From: Rhodococcus_F sp040656415
GTDB lineage: Bacteria; Actinomycetota; Actinomycetes; Mycobacteriales; Mycobacteriaceae
Length of the DNA: 64,000 nt
Reading direction: 5' to 3'
Assembly: GCF_040656415.1 (NCBI RefSeq)
Contig: NZ_JBFAMC010000001.1
Location: forward strand, 1,240,001 to 1,304,000
Shown here: piece after piece, positions 18,729-28,014 of the stretch
How positions within the stretch are numbered: the first letter of the stretch is position 1
Layout: each line of letters begins with the position of its first letter
The notes under the pieces: generated by a model
What the model was told of the DNA's origin: nothing
What the model saw: the letters and a program-made list of their open reading frames with translations, nothing else
The model's database searches: none
Program-made: the position numbers and the translations under genes

Positions 18729-19814
18729 TCAGGACGGCCAGGCCAGTGAGCCCGAGCTGCCGAGCGACCCGAACGCGCCACCCAGATCCCGAACCGTCAC
18801 CCCGCCGCCATAATCCTTCGTGAAGTAACCATGAGAGCCGTCCGGGCTGATCGCCACGTCATACCCCCAGTTCGGAAGCACGAAAGCGTTACTGACCTCG
18901 TAAGTCCCCGGATCGAACTCCTTCACCCCACGCTCGAAGGAACCCACGATGTAGGCCCGGCCGTCCTCCGGGCTGACCGCCAAGCTGATCCCGTCGATAC
19001 CGGCATCAACAGTCTTGACCACCTCGTTGGATGCAGTGTCGATCACCGACACCGCGTAGTCCTCGAAGCTCGTGACCAACACCTTCGCCCCGTCCGGGGT
19101 AATCGCCACGTCCGTCGGAGTCCTACCAACGTCGATGGTGTCCGTGACCTCGTTCGTGGCGGCGTCGATCACCGAAACCGTGTCGTCCCACTGATTGTTG
19201 ACGTACACGAACTTGCCGTTCGGGGTGATCGCCACGTTGGTCGGGAAGTCACCGACACCGATGGTGGCGACAACCTCGTTGGTGGGGGTGTCGATCACCG
19301 ACACCGAATCGTCGTCCCTGTTGACGACGTAGGCCCGCCCACCGGCAGCGGTGTCGTAAACCGCAACCTTCATCGGCATATCGCCGACACTGATTGTGTC
19401 GGTGACCTTGTTGGTCGCGGCGTCGATCACCAACACCGTGTCCTCGCCCCGGTTGGTGACGTACACGCGGGAACTGTCGGGAGAGACAGCCACCCCATGC
19501 ACACCCTTGCCGACGTCGATGGTGTCGGCGACGGTGTGCGAGGCGGCGTCGATCACCAACACCTTGCCGTCACCGGTGAGGGTGACGTAGGCGCGGGCAC
19601 CGTCAGGGCTGACCGCCACCCCGAACGTGCTGCGGGAGTCGCCGCTGCCGACGTCGATGGTCTCGGTGTCGGCGTACGCGGATGGTGTGGTGGCGAGCAT
19701 CAGCCCGGTCGCCAGGCCGGCGACTGCCCCTGCTGCGCGTCGTCGTCTGGTGCGGGGTTCCGCTTCCGGCCGACGGGCGCGAGGGGGTGAGTTGACAATG
19801 GTTGGGTGCTGCAT
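18729..19814 (-). CDS. Secreted seven-bladed YVTN beta-propeller protein (gene 2)
   Basis: 361-aa protein starting at ATG 19814, chosen because it places a basic, then hydrophobic signal (RTRRRRAAGAVAGLATGLML, cleavage near AYA-D) at the N-terminus and because the family leader ends there with CTCCTTCT as the complement of AGAAGGAG. Seven degenerate repeats of the type VAVSPDGARAYVT...VLVIDAATNKVTDTI make a propeller. There is no Ig-like repeat; after the last blade comes the tail GSLGSSGSLAWPS. Blades are more divergent than in the other copies. Function unknown. Confidence 0.85.
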   Translation of the reverse strand: MQHPTIVNSPPRARRPEAEPRTRRRRAAGAVAGLATGLMLATTPSAYADTETIDVGSGDSRSTFGVAVSPDGARAYVTLTGDGKVLVIDAASHTVADTIDVGKGVHGVAVSPDSSRVYVTNRGEDTVLVIDAATNKVTDTISVGDMPMKVAVYDTAAGGRAYVVNRDDDSVSVIDTPTNEVVATIGVGDFPTNVAITPNGKFVYVNNQWDDTVSVIDAATNEVTDTIDVGRTPTDVAITPDGAKVLVTSFEDYAVSVIDTASNEVVKTVDAGIDGISLAVSPEDGRAYIVGSFERGVKEFDPGTYEVSNAFVLPNWGYDVAISPDGSHGYFTKDYGGGVTVRDLGGAFGSLGSSGSLAWPS

Positions 19815-20025
19815 AGTGCTGGAGCTCCTTCTGCGCGCAGGGCGAGAAATGGAAACCGGATGGTCGTCCCTGCATCGCGAGGAATATACGGGATGCATTT
19901 GGACGAAACGGGCACCACCTGGATCGGCGCAACCGGCTGTCAATGGGGTGAGATTTCAAAAGCACCGACAGGCTGCTAGTCCTGTTGACGCCGTCAACAC
20001 GTGACTGGACACCTGCAGGTCGTGA
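19815..20025 (-). promoter_or_regulatory. Conserved leader/promoter cassette of propeller gene 2
   Basis: Contains CCCGTATATTCC (19881-19892, minus strand) where the other copies read CCCGTATAGTCC, the TTTCCATTTCTCGCCCTGCG leader and AGAAGGAG (19825-19832). Similarity to the leaders of genes 1 and 4 runs to about 20025, ending near a conserved CTGCAGGT block. Confidence 0.65.
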
Positions 20026-20091
20026 ATTCGCATCAAGATCTCCTGAATAGAGTCAAACTGCAGGTCAGGCGGTAAAAACGCCGACAAGGCA

Positions 20092-20160
20092 AGGGGTTCG
20101 AGTCCCCTTAGATCCACCCAGATAACGGCAGGTCAGAAGCTTGCCGTTATTTTTTTGCGC
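20092..20160 (+). repeat. Duplicated tRNA-Ala 3' half with terminator
   Basis: Copies 18412-18475 with few changes (GATCC for GCTCC in the acceptor, AGAAGC for AGAGAC in the loop). It contains the T arm, the 3' acceptor strand, the stem ATAACGGCA/TGCCGTTAT and a seven-T run, and similarity continues as GAGCGCC to about 20173. No 5' half of a tRNA is present, so it cannot make a tRNA. Such duplications of a tRNA 3' end usually mark integration (attL/attR). Confidence 0.85.
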
Positions 20161-20276
20161 GATTTCGAGCGCCAAGTCCGCAGCATTCAATTGATCACCT
20201 GTTCTCCAAATGACGCCCTCGCCGACTCCCGGCCGATGTCCGCAGCCGCGAGGTCGAGATCCGGTCAGGACACGAG

Positions 20277-20308
20277 AACGCCCCCACACTCTGCGTGGTG
20301 GGGGCGTT
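20277..20308 (-). terminator. Hairpin at the 3' end of propeller gene 3
   Basis: Perfect 11-bp arms (AACGCCCCCAC at 20277-20287, GTGGGGGCGTT at 20298-20308) with a ten-base loop, 16 bases beyond the stop of the minus-strand gene. The right arm is also present, without its partner, at 18501-18511 next to the pseudogene. Confidence 0.65.
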
Positions 20309-20323
20309 TCGTCATCTCAGCGT

Positions 20324-21664
20324 CTACGATCCCGAGAACCCGAGCGATCCCAAGGACCCGGTCGACGGTGTGTCGGTGATGTCGAGGACGACGGGCACGG
20401 AGGCATCATCGCCGAAGCCGTTGCTGGCGGTGACGGTGAACGCGAATTGTCCTGCGATGGTGGGGGTTCCGGATAGCACGCCACTATCGTCGAGAGTCAG
20501 CCCGTCGGGCAAGGTGCCAGCGGTGACGGTGGTGGGGGTGGGTTGTCCGGCGACGGTGAAGGCGTACTCGTAGGGCTGGCCGACGGCGCCGGACGGCAAC
20601 GTCACGGTCAGCGTCGGTGCCCGCTCGATCGCGATGACCGATACCGTTTTGTCGCCGTTGTTGGTGACGTAGGCGCGGGTGCCGTCGGGGGTGATCGCTA
20701 CCCCGTAGGGGTACGGGCCGACGTCGATGGGGTCGCCGATAGCGGTGTTGGTGCTCGTGTCGATGAGTGACACCTGATTATGGCCACCGGTGCCGGTGGT
20801 GTAGGCGCGGCTGCCGTCAGGGGTGATCGCTACCCCGTATGGGTATGGGGCGACGGGGATGGGGTCGCCGATGACGGTACCGGTGCTGGTGTCGATGACC
20901 GATAGCGAATGATCGTCACGGTTGCCGACGTAGGCGCGGGCACCGTCGGAGGTGATCGCCACCGGGCCCGGACTCGCGCCGACGGGGATGGGGTCGCCGA
21001 GGACGGTACCGGTATTGGTGTCGATCACCGACACCGTGTCGTCGCCGCTGTTGGTGACGTAGGCGCGGGCTCCGTCGGGGGTAATCGCCATCCCGAATGG
21101 CCACTTGCCGACCTTGATGGGGTCGCCGATGACGGTGTTGGTGCTCGTGCCGATGACCGACACCGCGTCGTCCCCCTGGTTGACGACGTACGCGCGGGCG
21201 CCGTCGGGGGTGATCGCTACCGCGCTAGGATTCGCGCCGACTGTGACGGGGTCCCCGATGACGGTGTGGGCGCCGGTGTCGATCACCGACACCGAGCCGC
21301 TGCCGCCGTTGGTGACGTAGGCGCGGGTGCCGTCGCGGGTGATCGCCACCGCGCCCGGATTGGCTCCGACGGCGATGGGGTCGCCGATGACGGTGTCGGT
21401 GCCGGTATCGATCACCGACACCGTGTCGTCGCCCTGGTTGACGACGTAGGCGCGGGCACCGTCGGAGGTGATCGCTACCCCAGTTGGGTACGTGCCGACC
21501 TCGATGGCGGTGGTGACGGTGTCGGCCTGCGCGGCCGGGGCGGTCGTGAGCATCAATCCCGCCGCCAGAGTGGCGACGAGTCCTGCCTTGCGCCGACGTC
21601 GGTTGGGGGACCCCGAAAGTGGGCTCCCCCCGGGGCGGGGCGGGTCAATGATGTTGTGCGACAT
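20324..21664 (-). CDS. Secreted seven-bladed YVTN beta-propeller protein with one Ig-like repeat (gene 3)
   Basis: 446-aa protein: signal peptide (NRRRRKAGLVATLAAGLMLT, cleavage near AAQA-D), seven repeats (VAITPDGARAYVTNSGDDTVSVIDT type) forming a propeller, one Ig-like He_PIG-type repeat (LPSGAVGQPYEYAFTVAG...GVLSGTPTIAG) and the tail DTPSTGSLGSLGFSGS. Blade-to-blade DNA similarity is high, suggesting internal duplication. ATG 21664 begins MSHNIID, as in genes 1, 4 and 5. Probably exported and surface-exposed; ligand unknown. Confidence 0.87.
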   Translation of the reverse strand: MSHNIIDPPRPGGSPLSGSPNRRRRKAGLVATLAAGLMLTTAPAAQADTVTTAIEVGTYPTGVAITSDGARAYVVNQGDDTVSVIDTGTDTVIGDPIAVGANPGAVAITRDGTRAYVTNGGSGSVSVIDTGAHTVIGDPVTVGANPSAVAITPDGARAYVVNQGDDAVSVIGTSTNTVIGDPIKVGKWPFGMAITPDGARAYVTNSGDDTVSVIDTNTGTVLGDPIPVGASPGPVAITSDGARAYVGNRDDHSLSVIDTSTGTVIGDPIPVAPYPYGVAITPDGSRAYTTGTGGHNQVSLIDTSTNTAIGDPIDVGPYPYGVAITPDGTRAYVTNNGDKTVSVIAIERAPTLTVTLPSGAVGQPYEYAFTVAGQPTPTTVTAGTLPDGLTLDDSGVLSGTPTIAGQFAFTVTASNGFGDDASVPVVLDITDTPSTGSLGSLGFSGS

Positions 21665-21800
21665 CGTGACTAGACTCCTTCGACCATTGAGGAGATGCGG
21701 ATGGGTATCGACATCTCGACGGGCGCAACACGCAGGGCACCGACGGATTGGAACCGATCAATCTTCCCTGCATTGCGGGGACTATACGGGCAAAACGGAC
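21665..21800 (-). promoter_or_regulatory. Leader/promoter of propeller gene 3
   Basis: CCCGTATAGTCC (21779-21790, minus strand) and the GTGTCCGTTTTG box are present, but the box is about ten bases closer than in gene 4. The leader towards the gene is replaced by a different sequence of about 60 bases. Complement of AAGGAG lies at 21675-21680. Confidence 0.6.
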
Positions 21801-21972
21801 ACCCGTCTGGGGCGGCGCGCCCGACGGTCTGCGCACTGCCGGGCGGTGCTGTAACCGATCGTCAAGTTGGGATGTCTGGGCGTGTTCGTGAGGCTGTAGC
21901 TCGAGACGGTGGCAGGCAGCCAGGGCCGACTGCGACAGATGGCCAACTGTTGTCGGCGGTGGGAAGAAACGG

Positions 21973-22004
21973 ATGGCCGCCCACCTGGGTAGGTGGACGG
22001 CCAT
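21973..22004 (-). terminator. Terminator of propeller gene 4
   Basis: 14-bp stem with one mismatch (ATGGCCGCCCACCT / AGGTGGACGGCCAT, loop GGGT), followed on the minus strand by CCGTTTCTT. Lies 24 bases past the stop codon. Confidence 0.75.
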
Positions 22005-22027
22005 GTCCGTGCGGTGGCGCGTGTCGG

Positions 22028-23158
22028 TCAGGACGGCCAAGCTGCTGAGCCTGAACTGCCGAGCGATCCGGCCAACAGTGAGTCACCGATCGCGATGACC
22101 GACACCCACACTTGCTCCTCGTGGGTGACGTAGGCGCGGGTGCCGTCGGGGGTGATCGCCACCCCAGAGGTCCCTCGTACAGACACCGCCTCGAACCAGG
22201 GGCCGACCGCGACGGTGTCGGTGACGGTGTTGGTGCTGGTGTCGATCACCGACACGGTGTTGATCCCCCAGCCTTGGGTGACGTAGGCCTGGGTGCCGTC
22301 CGGGGTGATCGCCACGTCACCATCGAAGCCGACCCAGACGGTGTCGGTGACGGTGTTGGTCCTGGTGTCGATCACCGATACCCCGTTGACTGTGGTGATG
22401 TAGGCGTGGGTGCCGTCGGGGGTGATCGCCACCCCGTACGGGTCGCCGTCGACCTCGATGGTATTGGTGACGGAGTTGGTGGCGGTATCGATTACAGACA
22501 CTCTGCCGCTGTCGTCGGCATTGGGGGGGATGCTGCCGTCGTCCTCGTTGGGGTGGATGACGTAGGCGCGGTTGCTGTCAGGGGTGATCGCCACCTCGCG
22601 CGGCTGGTCGTCGACCTTGATGGTGGTGGTGACGGTATTGGTGGGGATGTCGATCACCGACACGGTGTCGTCGGTGAGGTTGGTGACGTAAGCGCGGGTG
22701 CCGTTGCCGGTGATCGCCACTGCGTTCGCACCGTCGCCGACCTTGATGGTGGTGGTGACGGTATTGGTGGCGGTGCTGATTACCGACACTGTGTCGACGT
22801 TCGAGTTGGTGACGTAGGCGCGGGTGCCGTCGGGGGTGATCGCCACCCCGGTAGGCCTGTCGCCGACCTCGATGGTGTCGGTGACCCGCTGGGTGAAGGT
22901 GTTGATTACCGACACCGTGTCGCTGCCGCTGTTGGTGACGTAGGCGCGCTTGCCGTTAGGGGTGATCGCCACCTCGGACGGACCGCCGCCGACTCGGATG
23001 ACTTTGGTGAGGGTGTCGGCGTGCGCGGTCGGGGCGGCTGCGAGCATCAACCCAGCCGTCAGGGCGGCGGCCAACCCCGCCGTGCGTCGGCGCCCGGTGC
23101 GGGGCCTGGGGCCCGGGTCGCCGCCGCGGTAGGACGGAACAGTGATGGTGTGCGACAT
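22028..23158 (-). CDS. Secreted seven-bladed YVTN beta-propeller protein (gene 4)
   Basis: 376-aa protein: signal (GRRRTAGLAAALTAGLMLAA, cleavage near AHA-D) and seven repeats of the type VAITPDGTRAYVTN...VSVIDTATNTVT. The fourth blade carries an Asp/Asn-rich insertion (NEDDGSIPPNADDSG). There is no Ig-like repeat; the tail is AGSLGSSGSAAWPS, like gene 2. ATG 23158 starts MSHTITV and is preceded by the family leader. Its 3' flank shares the terminator module with gene 2. Confidence 0.87.
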   Translation of the reverse strand: MSHTITVPSYRGGDPGPRPRTGRRRTAGLAAALTAGLMLAAAPTAHADTLTKVIRVGGGPSEVAITPNGKRAYVTNSGSDTVSVINTFTQRVTDTIEVGDRPTGVAITPDGTRAYVTNSNVDTVSVISTATNTVTTTIKVGDGANAVAITGNGTRAYVTNLTDDTVSVIDIPTNTVTTTIKVDDQPREVAITPDSNRAYVIHPNEDDGSIPPNADDSGRVSVIDTATNSVTNTIEVDGDPYGVAITPDGTHAYITTVNGVSVIDTRTNTVTDTVWVGFDGDVAITPDGTQAYVTQGWGINTVSVIDTSTNTVTDTVAVGPWFEAVSVRGTSGVAITPDGTRAYVTHEEQVWVSVIAIGDSLLAGSLGSSGSAAWPS

Positions 23159-23385
23159 CGTGACTAGACTCCTTCTACCCGCAGGGCGAGAAATGGAAAC
23201 CGGACAGTCGTCCCTGCATCGCGAGGACTATACGGGACGTATCTGGCAAAACGGACACCCATCCGGATCGGCGCGACCGACTGCCCGTGGGGTGAGAGTT
23301 CAAAGGAGTCGCGCGGGCGAGGAGAAGGCGCCTGCTGGCTGCTATCCCTGTCGACACCGTCAACACGCGACTGGAAACCTGCAGT
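23159..23385 (-). promoter_or_regulatory. Conserved leader/promoter cassette of propeller gene 4
   Basis: Best-preserved copy: GTGTCCGTTTTG box, CCCGTATAGTCC (23225-23236, minus strand), leader with GCGATGCAGGG and TTTCCATTTCTCGCCCTGCG, and AGAAGGAG (23169-23176). Similarity with gene 1 and gene 2 leaders continues to about 23385. Confidence 0.68.
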
Positions 23386-23568
23386 TCGCAAAACCGGGTC
23401 CACAACCCCTGAATCGAACTGAACGCAGGGCGTCGGATCTCTCGCTGTCGATGGTGATCTACCGCTGGTGGGCGACGTGGGGACCAAGTTCCCTACCCAT
23501 TCCCGCTGGACAGCGGCAGGCTCGAATTGGGGCGATCGTTCTTCCGACGAGTCGGGTTGGAGCGCACG

Positions 23569-26184
23569 ATGGCACGAGTGTCGACGGACGAACACGGAGA
23601 GGCCGCGAGTGCCGACTCGGCCGGGCTGACCTCGGATGCGGCAGCCGAACGGCTGCGGGTCGACGGCCCGAACCTGCTACCGACGACGCGTCCGGTGCCG
23701 GCATGGCGCAAGCTCGCGGCCGAACTGACTCACTTCTTCGCCCTCATGCTCTGGGTCGCCGCCGCTCTCGCGCTGGTAGCCGACATGCCGCAACTGACGG
23801 TCGCGATAGTCGTGGTGATCGTGGTGAACGGCCTGTTCGCGTTCATCCAGGAGGAACGCGCCGAAAAGGCGTCCGCCCGACTGCGCGACCTGCTCCCGGC
23901 GACGGTGACGGTTCGGCGTGGTGGTGAACTTCGGACGATTGACGCCGCCGGAGTGGTCGTCGGTGACGTCATGGTGATCGCCGGCGGTGATCGGGTTCCC
24001 GCCGACGGCACACTGATGGTCACCCATGACCTCGCGGTCGACGAATCCACCCTCACCGGGGAGAGCGAATCGGTACACAAGACGCCCGACGAGTCTGTGT
24101 GGGCCGGCACCTACGCGGTGGGCGGACAGGGGGAGGCAATCGCGGTCGCGACAGCCGCGGACACCAGGCTCGCCGGGATCGCCGCCCTCACCGCCGGCGT
24201 GCGCCGGCCCCGGAGCCCCCTGGCCGCCGAACTACATCGTGTCGTACGTGCGATCGCCGTGCTTGCGGCTGCCGTCGGTGGCGGATTCTTCGGGCTGTCT
24301 CTGCTCATCGGGTTACCCGCCCACGACGGGTTCGTGCTGGCCCTGGGCGTGACCGTGGCGCTGGTCCCGGAAGGGCTGCTCCCCACGGTGACCCTCTCCC
24401 TGGCGATGGGCGCTCAGCGAATGTCCCACCGGCAAGCCCTGGTGCGACACCTGGAGGCGGTCGAGAACCTCGGATCCACGACGGTGATCTGTACCGACAA
24501 GACCGGCACCCTCACACAGAACCGGATGACCGTCACCCAGGCCTGGACCCCGGCGGGCGCCGTGACCGCGGTAGGGGAGGGATACGAGCCCACTGGCCGT
24601 GTCGACGGGAAGGACTCTGCTGTCGGCGCGGCCCGGTATCTGGGCCTGGTGGCGATAGCGGCGTCCCAGGGCGGCATCGTATTCCAGAACGGTGCCTGGT
24701 CGGCCGTCGGCGATCCGATGGAAGCCGCCCTGGACGCCTTCGCCCGCCGTGCGGCAGGACACAGCGACCCGGACCGGGCCACCCCGGATCGACGCTTCGC
24801 GTTCGATCCCCAGCGGCGGCGCGAGTCGGCGATCGTGGGCAGGACCCTCATGCTCAAGGGCGCGCCGGATTCGGTGCTGCCGCTGTGTACGTCTCCGGGA
24901 CCATCGGTTCTCGCCGCGGCCCGCCGCGCCGTCGACGACATGGCCGGTCGTGGTCTGCGGGTGCTCGCGGCCGCCACCAGGGAGCTCCCCGACGGAGCTG
25001 TTTCCGTGGACCAAGTGGAGCGGAACCTGACGCTCGTCGGCTTGTTCGGTATCGAGGACCCGCCCCGTCCGACCGTCGCTGCGGCACTCGAAGCGGCACG
25101 GCGCGCCCACATCAGGGTCGTCATGCTCACCGGCGATCACCCGGCGACGGCGGTCGCCGTTGCGCGCGAGATCGGCCTCGTGACAGACGAATCGAGGCCG
25201 TTGGTGGTCGAGGGCGACGACCTACCGGAACACGACGACGCGCTCGGTGAACTCCTCGACCGGGACGGCGTGCTCGTCAGCAGGGTCTCGCCCGAACAGA
25301 AGCTCGCGGTCGCACGGGCCCTGCAGGCCCGCGGGCACGTCGTTGCGATGACCGGTGACGGTGTCAACGACGGCCCGGCACTGCGAGAGGCGGATATCGG
25401 TGTGGCCATGGGACTCGGCGGCACCGACGTCGCGCGAGAAGCGGCCGACCTCGTGCTCCTGGACGACGACTTCTCCACGATTGTCGCCGCCGTCGAACAG
25501 GGCCGCGCCACATACGCCAACATTCGACGGTTCCTCACCTACCACCTCACATCCAACGTCGCAGAACTCACGCCCTTCGTGGTCTGGGCCCTGTCCGGCA
25601 GTTGGATTCCGCTCGCGATCGGCGTCCTGCAGGTGCTGTGCATCGACATTGTCACCGACCTGTTGCCAGCACTCGCCCTGGGTGGTGAACCGCCGGGCAA
25701 GGGTGTGATGGATCGTCGTCCCGAGCGTCGGCACCTGCTCGATCGCAACCTCCTGGCTCGCGTCTTCGGGGTACTCGGCCCGGTCGAGGCAGCGGCCGCG
25801 ATGACCGCGTTTCTCGTCGTGCTCTGGCTCTCCGGATGGCGTCTCGGCGGCGATCCGCCCACCGGAGCGGCACTGGTAACCGCATCCGGCTCGGCGTTCA
25901 CCGCCATCATCCTGGGCCAGATCGCGAACGCCTTCGCGTGCCGGAGTTCCACCCGGCCGGTGTGGCAGCTCGGCTGGCGGACCAACCCGCTGCTGTTGTG
26001 GGCGGTCACCGTGGAGGCTGCGATCCTCGTGGCACTGTTGACGATCGGCCCGCTGGCCGCGCTGCTCGGGCAGTCGCCGCCGTCGATCGCGGGCTGGGTG
26101 ATCGCGGCCGCCGGGATGCCCGCACTACTCGGCGCCGACTACCTGTACAAAAGGGTGCGCGCGCGGCAACGGCCCGGTCCCTGA
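23569..26184 (+). CDS. P-type cation-transporting ATPase, type II-like
   Basis: 871-aa ion pump. Landmarks: TGES at 163-166 (actuator domain), phosphorylated Asp 310 in D-K-T-G-T-L-T, MLTGDHPATA, and GDGVND at 596-601 (hinge). Helix 4 reads VPEGLLPTVT and helix 6 CIDIVTDLLPAL, closer to Na,K/H,K-type (IIC) and Ca-type pumps than to heavy-metal pumps; there is no CPC motif and no metal-binding domain. The transported ion cannot be assigned. ATG 23569 follows GGAG at normal spacing; an in-frame TTG lies at 23527. Convergent with the flavoprotein gene downstream. Confidence 0.88.
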   Translation: MARVSTDEHGEAASADSAGLTSDAAAERLRVDGPNLLPTTRPVPAWRKLAAELTHFFALMLWVAAALALVADMPQLTVAIVVVIVVNGLFAFIQEERAEKASARLRDLLPATVTVRRGGELRTIDAAGVVVGDVMVIAGGDRVPADGTLMVTHDLAVDESTLTGESESVHKTPDESVWAGTYAVGGQGEAIAVATAADTRLAGIAALTAGVRRPRSPLAAELHRVVRAIAVLAAAVGGGFFGLSLLIGLPAHDGFVLALGVTVALVPEGLLPTVTLSLAMGAQRMSHRQALVRHLEAVENLGSTTVICTDKTGTLTQNRMTVTQAWTPAGAVTAVGEGYEPTGRVDGKDSAVGAARYLGLVAIAASQGGIVFQNGAWSAVGDPMEAALDAFARRAAGHSDPDRATPDRRFAFDPQRRRESAIVGRTLMLKGAPDSVLPLCTSPGPSVLAAARRAVDDMAGRGLRVLAAATRELPDGAVSVDQVERNLTLVGLFGIEDPPRPTVAAALEAARRAHIRVVMLTGDHPATAVAVAREIGLVTDESRPLVVEGDDLPEHDDALGELLDRDGVLVSRVSPEQKLAVARALQARGHVVAMTGDGVNDGPALREADIGVAMGLGGTDVAREAADLVLLDDDFSTIVAAVEQGRATYANIRRFLTYHLTSNVAELTPFVVWALSGSWIPLAIGVLQVLCIDIVTDLLPALALGGEPPGKGVMDRRPERRHLLDRNLLARVFGVLGPVEAAAAMTAFLVVLWLSGWRLGGDPPTGAALVTASGSAFTAIILGQIANAFACRSSTRPVWQLGWRTNPLLLWAVTVEAAILVALLTIGPLAALLGQSPPSIAGWVIAAAGMPALLGADYLYKRVRARQRPGP

Positions 26185-26234
26185 CGGTGCCGCCGAAGCA
26201 CCATGGTGTTGAAGCACACCCGCGTCGCGGCGGA

Positions 26235-27410
26235 TCAAGAGGGAACGTTCCAGCGAGCCAGCCAGTCTCGCTCCTGCTGCTTCTTCTCGGCGTGGTAGTC
26301 AGCGGACGGCTCCCGCAGCGTGACCTGTGGTGCAGGCGAGGCCAGGAAATTGCCGTCGCCCTTCGCCGCCACGCCGCCGCCGAGTTCCACATAGCACGCG
26401 CCTTCACCGGTGAATCTGGTGTCGGCGGCGGCGTAGCCGAGGTAGCGGGCCACCTGGTGCGCAGCGACCTCACCCTCGGCTTCGGCGAACACCGCAGCCT
26501 TCGGCAGCGGTTTGCCGTTCGGCAACGGCAGCGCGGTGCTGTCCCCGACCGCGAACACCCCCGGCGTGGTCGTCGCCAGACTCGCGGGGTCGACGGGGAT
26601 CCAGCCCATGGGACCGAGCCCGGTCGAGGCCACCGCAGCGCCCGGAGCATGTGGTGGCACGACAGCTAAGAGGTCGAAGGACTCGGTGCTGCCGTCCGCG
26701 AACTCGATCGTTCGCGTCTGCGGGTCGACGCTGGTGGCGGACTTGTTGCCGTGGAATCCGATGCCCCGCTCTTCCATCATGCTCACGAGTGCGTTGCCGA
26801 CGGCGGGCCCGGCGACCGGCATCGGCAGTGGGTCCGGGGTGAAGGCGTCCACCCGTACCGCGCCGGTGGTGAATCGCCCGCCGAGCTGGTCACCGATGAG
26901 AAACGCGGCTTCGAATGGTGCGGCCGGGCACTTGAACGGCACCGCCGCCACCAGCACCATGATTCGGCCCGATTCCAGCTCGCCGATCCGGCGGTGTAGG
27001 TCTGCGGCTCCTTCCAGGGTGTAGAACTGGCCTGCGACCCCCGTATCGAGGGCCTGGGACAGGCCCGGCAGCCGCGAGACGTCCAGGCCGGCGCCCAGCG
27101 CGACAACGAGCGCGTCATAGCCGATCGGCCCCGCCGGTCCGCAATCGACGGCCCGGGCTTCGAGGTCGATGTGTGCGACTTCAGCAGTGATCATGTCCAC
27201 GCCGGGCAGCGTGGCCGCCGTGGGGCGGACGGTGACCTTGTCAGGGGTACGCCAGCCGCGCAGCACCCATAGCAGTGACAGGCCGAGGCTGCTGGTGAAG
27301 GAGCGGTCGATCAGGACGATCCGATCTTGGGCGGGCAGGGTATTGCGCAGTTCGGCAGCGGCGGTCAGCCCTCCCACGCCGGCACCGAGAACGACGACAG
27401 TCTTGCTCAT
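26235..27410 (-). CDS. FAD-dependent pyridine nucleotide-disulfide-type oxidoreductase, SQR/NDH-2-like
   Basis: 391-aa two-dinucleotide-domain flavoprotein. The N-terminal FAD motif VVLGAGVGGL (about residues 7-15) and the second FAD motif GVFAVGDSTALP are intact. A conserved Cys 161 in PFKCPAAPFE aligns with one of the reactive cysteines of sulfide:quinone oxidoreductase-like proteins, but no second cysteine typical of a full SQR is evident at the expected place, so the substrate is uncertain. The next annotated genes upstream are an integrase remnant and a GMC oxidoreductase. ATG 27410 starts the frame. Confidence 0.8.
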   Translation of the reverse strand: MSKTVVVLGAGVGGLTAAAELRNTLPAQDRIVLIDRSFTSSLGLSLLWVLRGWRTPDKVTVRPTAATLPGVDMITAEVAHIDLEARAVDCGPAGPIGYDALVVALGAGLDVSRLPGLSQALDTGVAGQFYTLEGAADLHRRIGELESGRIMVLVAAVPFKCPAAPFEAAFLIGDQLGGRFTTGAVRVDAFTPDPLPMPVAGPAVGNALVSMMEERGIGFHGNKSATSVDPQTRTIEFADGSTESFDLLAVVPPHAPGAAVASTGLGPMGWIPVDPASLATTTPGVFAVGDSTALPLPNGKPLPKAAVFAEAEGEVAAHQVARYLGYAAADTRFTGEGACYVELGGGVAAKGDGNFLASPAPQVTLREPSADYHAEKKQQERDWLARWNVPS

Positions 27411-27847
27411 AAGCTTCTCGTTTCATCTGCTGATTGGGGTCACGCGTTGACGACCCCTTCGGCCCTGGCGACCCGTTCGGCCGACTCCGAACATCAGGAG
27501 CGCGCGAACGGTCCAGCATGGTCGCCATCATAGTGAGGTTGTAGAAACCAACGGTCACACGTCGAATAGCCGGATCGGCTTCGACGACGGCGGGTTGTGG
27601 AACATCCACTCCCAATTGTGGCTGGACTACACTGCCGCGCAGGACGGCGACGAGTGGCGTTCCGATTCCCGCGGTAGCTGTCGTAGATCATCTCCCCCGA
27701 CGCAATCCCGTTGTAGCTGTGGGGCGATCGCGAAGCTCGGTCTGGTCGAGGCTATGCCTGTGCATCCAGCGAGAAGGAGCGCAATCGGAGCGGAAAAGCG
27801 AACATGGTCCGTTTTGTCCGCGTATCAATTCATGGGTTCCGTTATGG
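27411..27847. other. Intergenic region, no intact gene
   Basis: Between the flavoprotein and the integrase remnant. Only short open frames without recognisable similarity are present. With the remnant at 27848-27990 it looks like decayed mobile DNA. Confidence 0.4.
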
Positions 27848-27990
27848 CGCAGGGAAAGTCAGAGTGTGACCGGCGGCGCAACTTCATCACCAGCGCCCAG
27901 ATCGCGTACAGTCGATGATGTTTGGCGGCTTTGAGGAAGCGCAGCGCCTCGGCCCAGGTGAAGACGGACCAGGTACTCAACATCAACCTG
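27848..27990 (-). pseudogene. Tyrosine-recombinase (phage integrase) remnant
   Basis: The minus strand reads SVFTWAEALRFLKAAKHHRL then YAIWALVMKLRRRS, resembling the start of the catalytic domain of tyrosine integrases (pattern T-EA-FL-AAK-HRLYALW-L--TGLRRGE). The residues expected between ALVM and LRR are missing and no catalytic Arg-His-Arg-Tyr series follows, so it is a non-functional fragment. Identification is by pattern only. Confidence 0.45.
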
Positions 27991-28014
27991 GCACAGTCAA
28001 GAATTGGGGATGGT

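Noticed and set aside
22112..23167. Long plus-strand open frame opposite propeller gene 4 (and similar ones at 18831-19790 and 20909-21673)
   Set aside because: Gly/Asp/Val-rich low-complexity shadows produced by the repeated GTC/GAC codons of the propeller genes; no start signals and no family resemblance.
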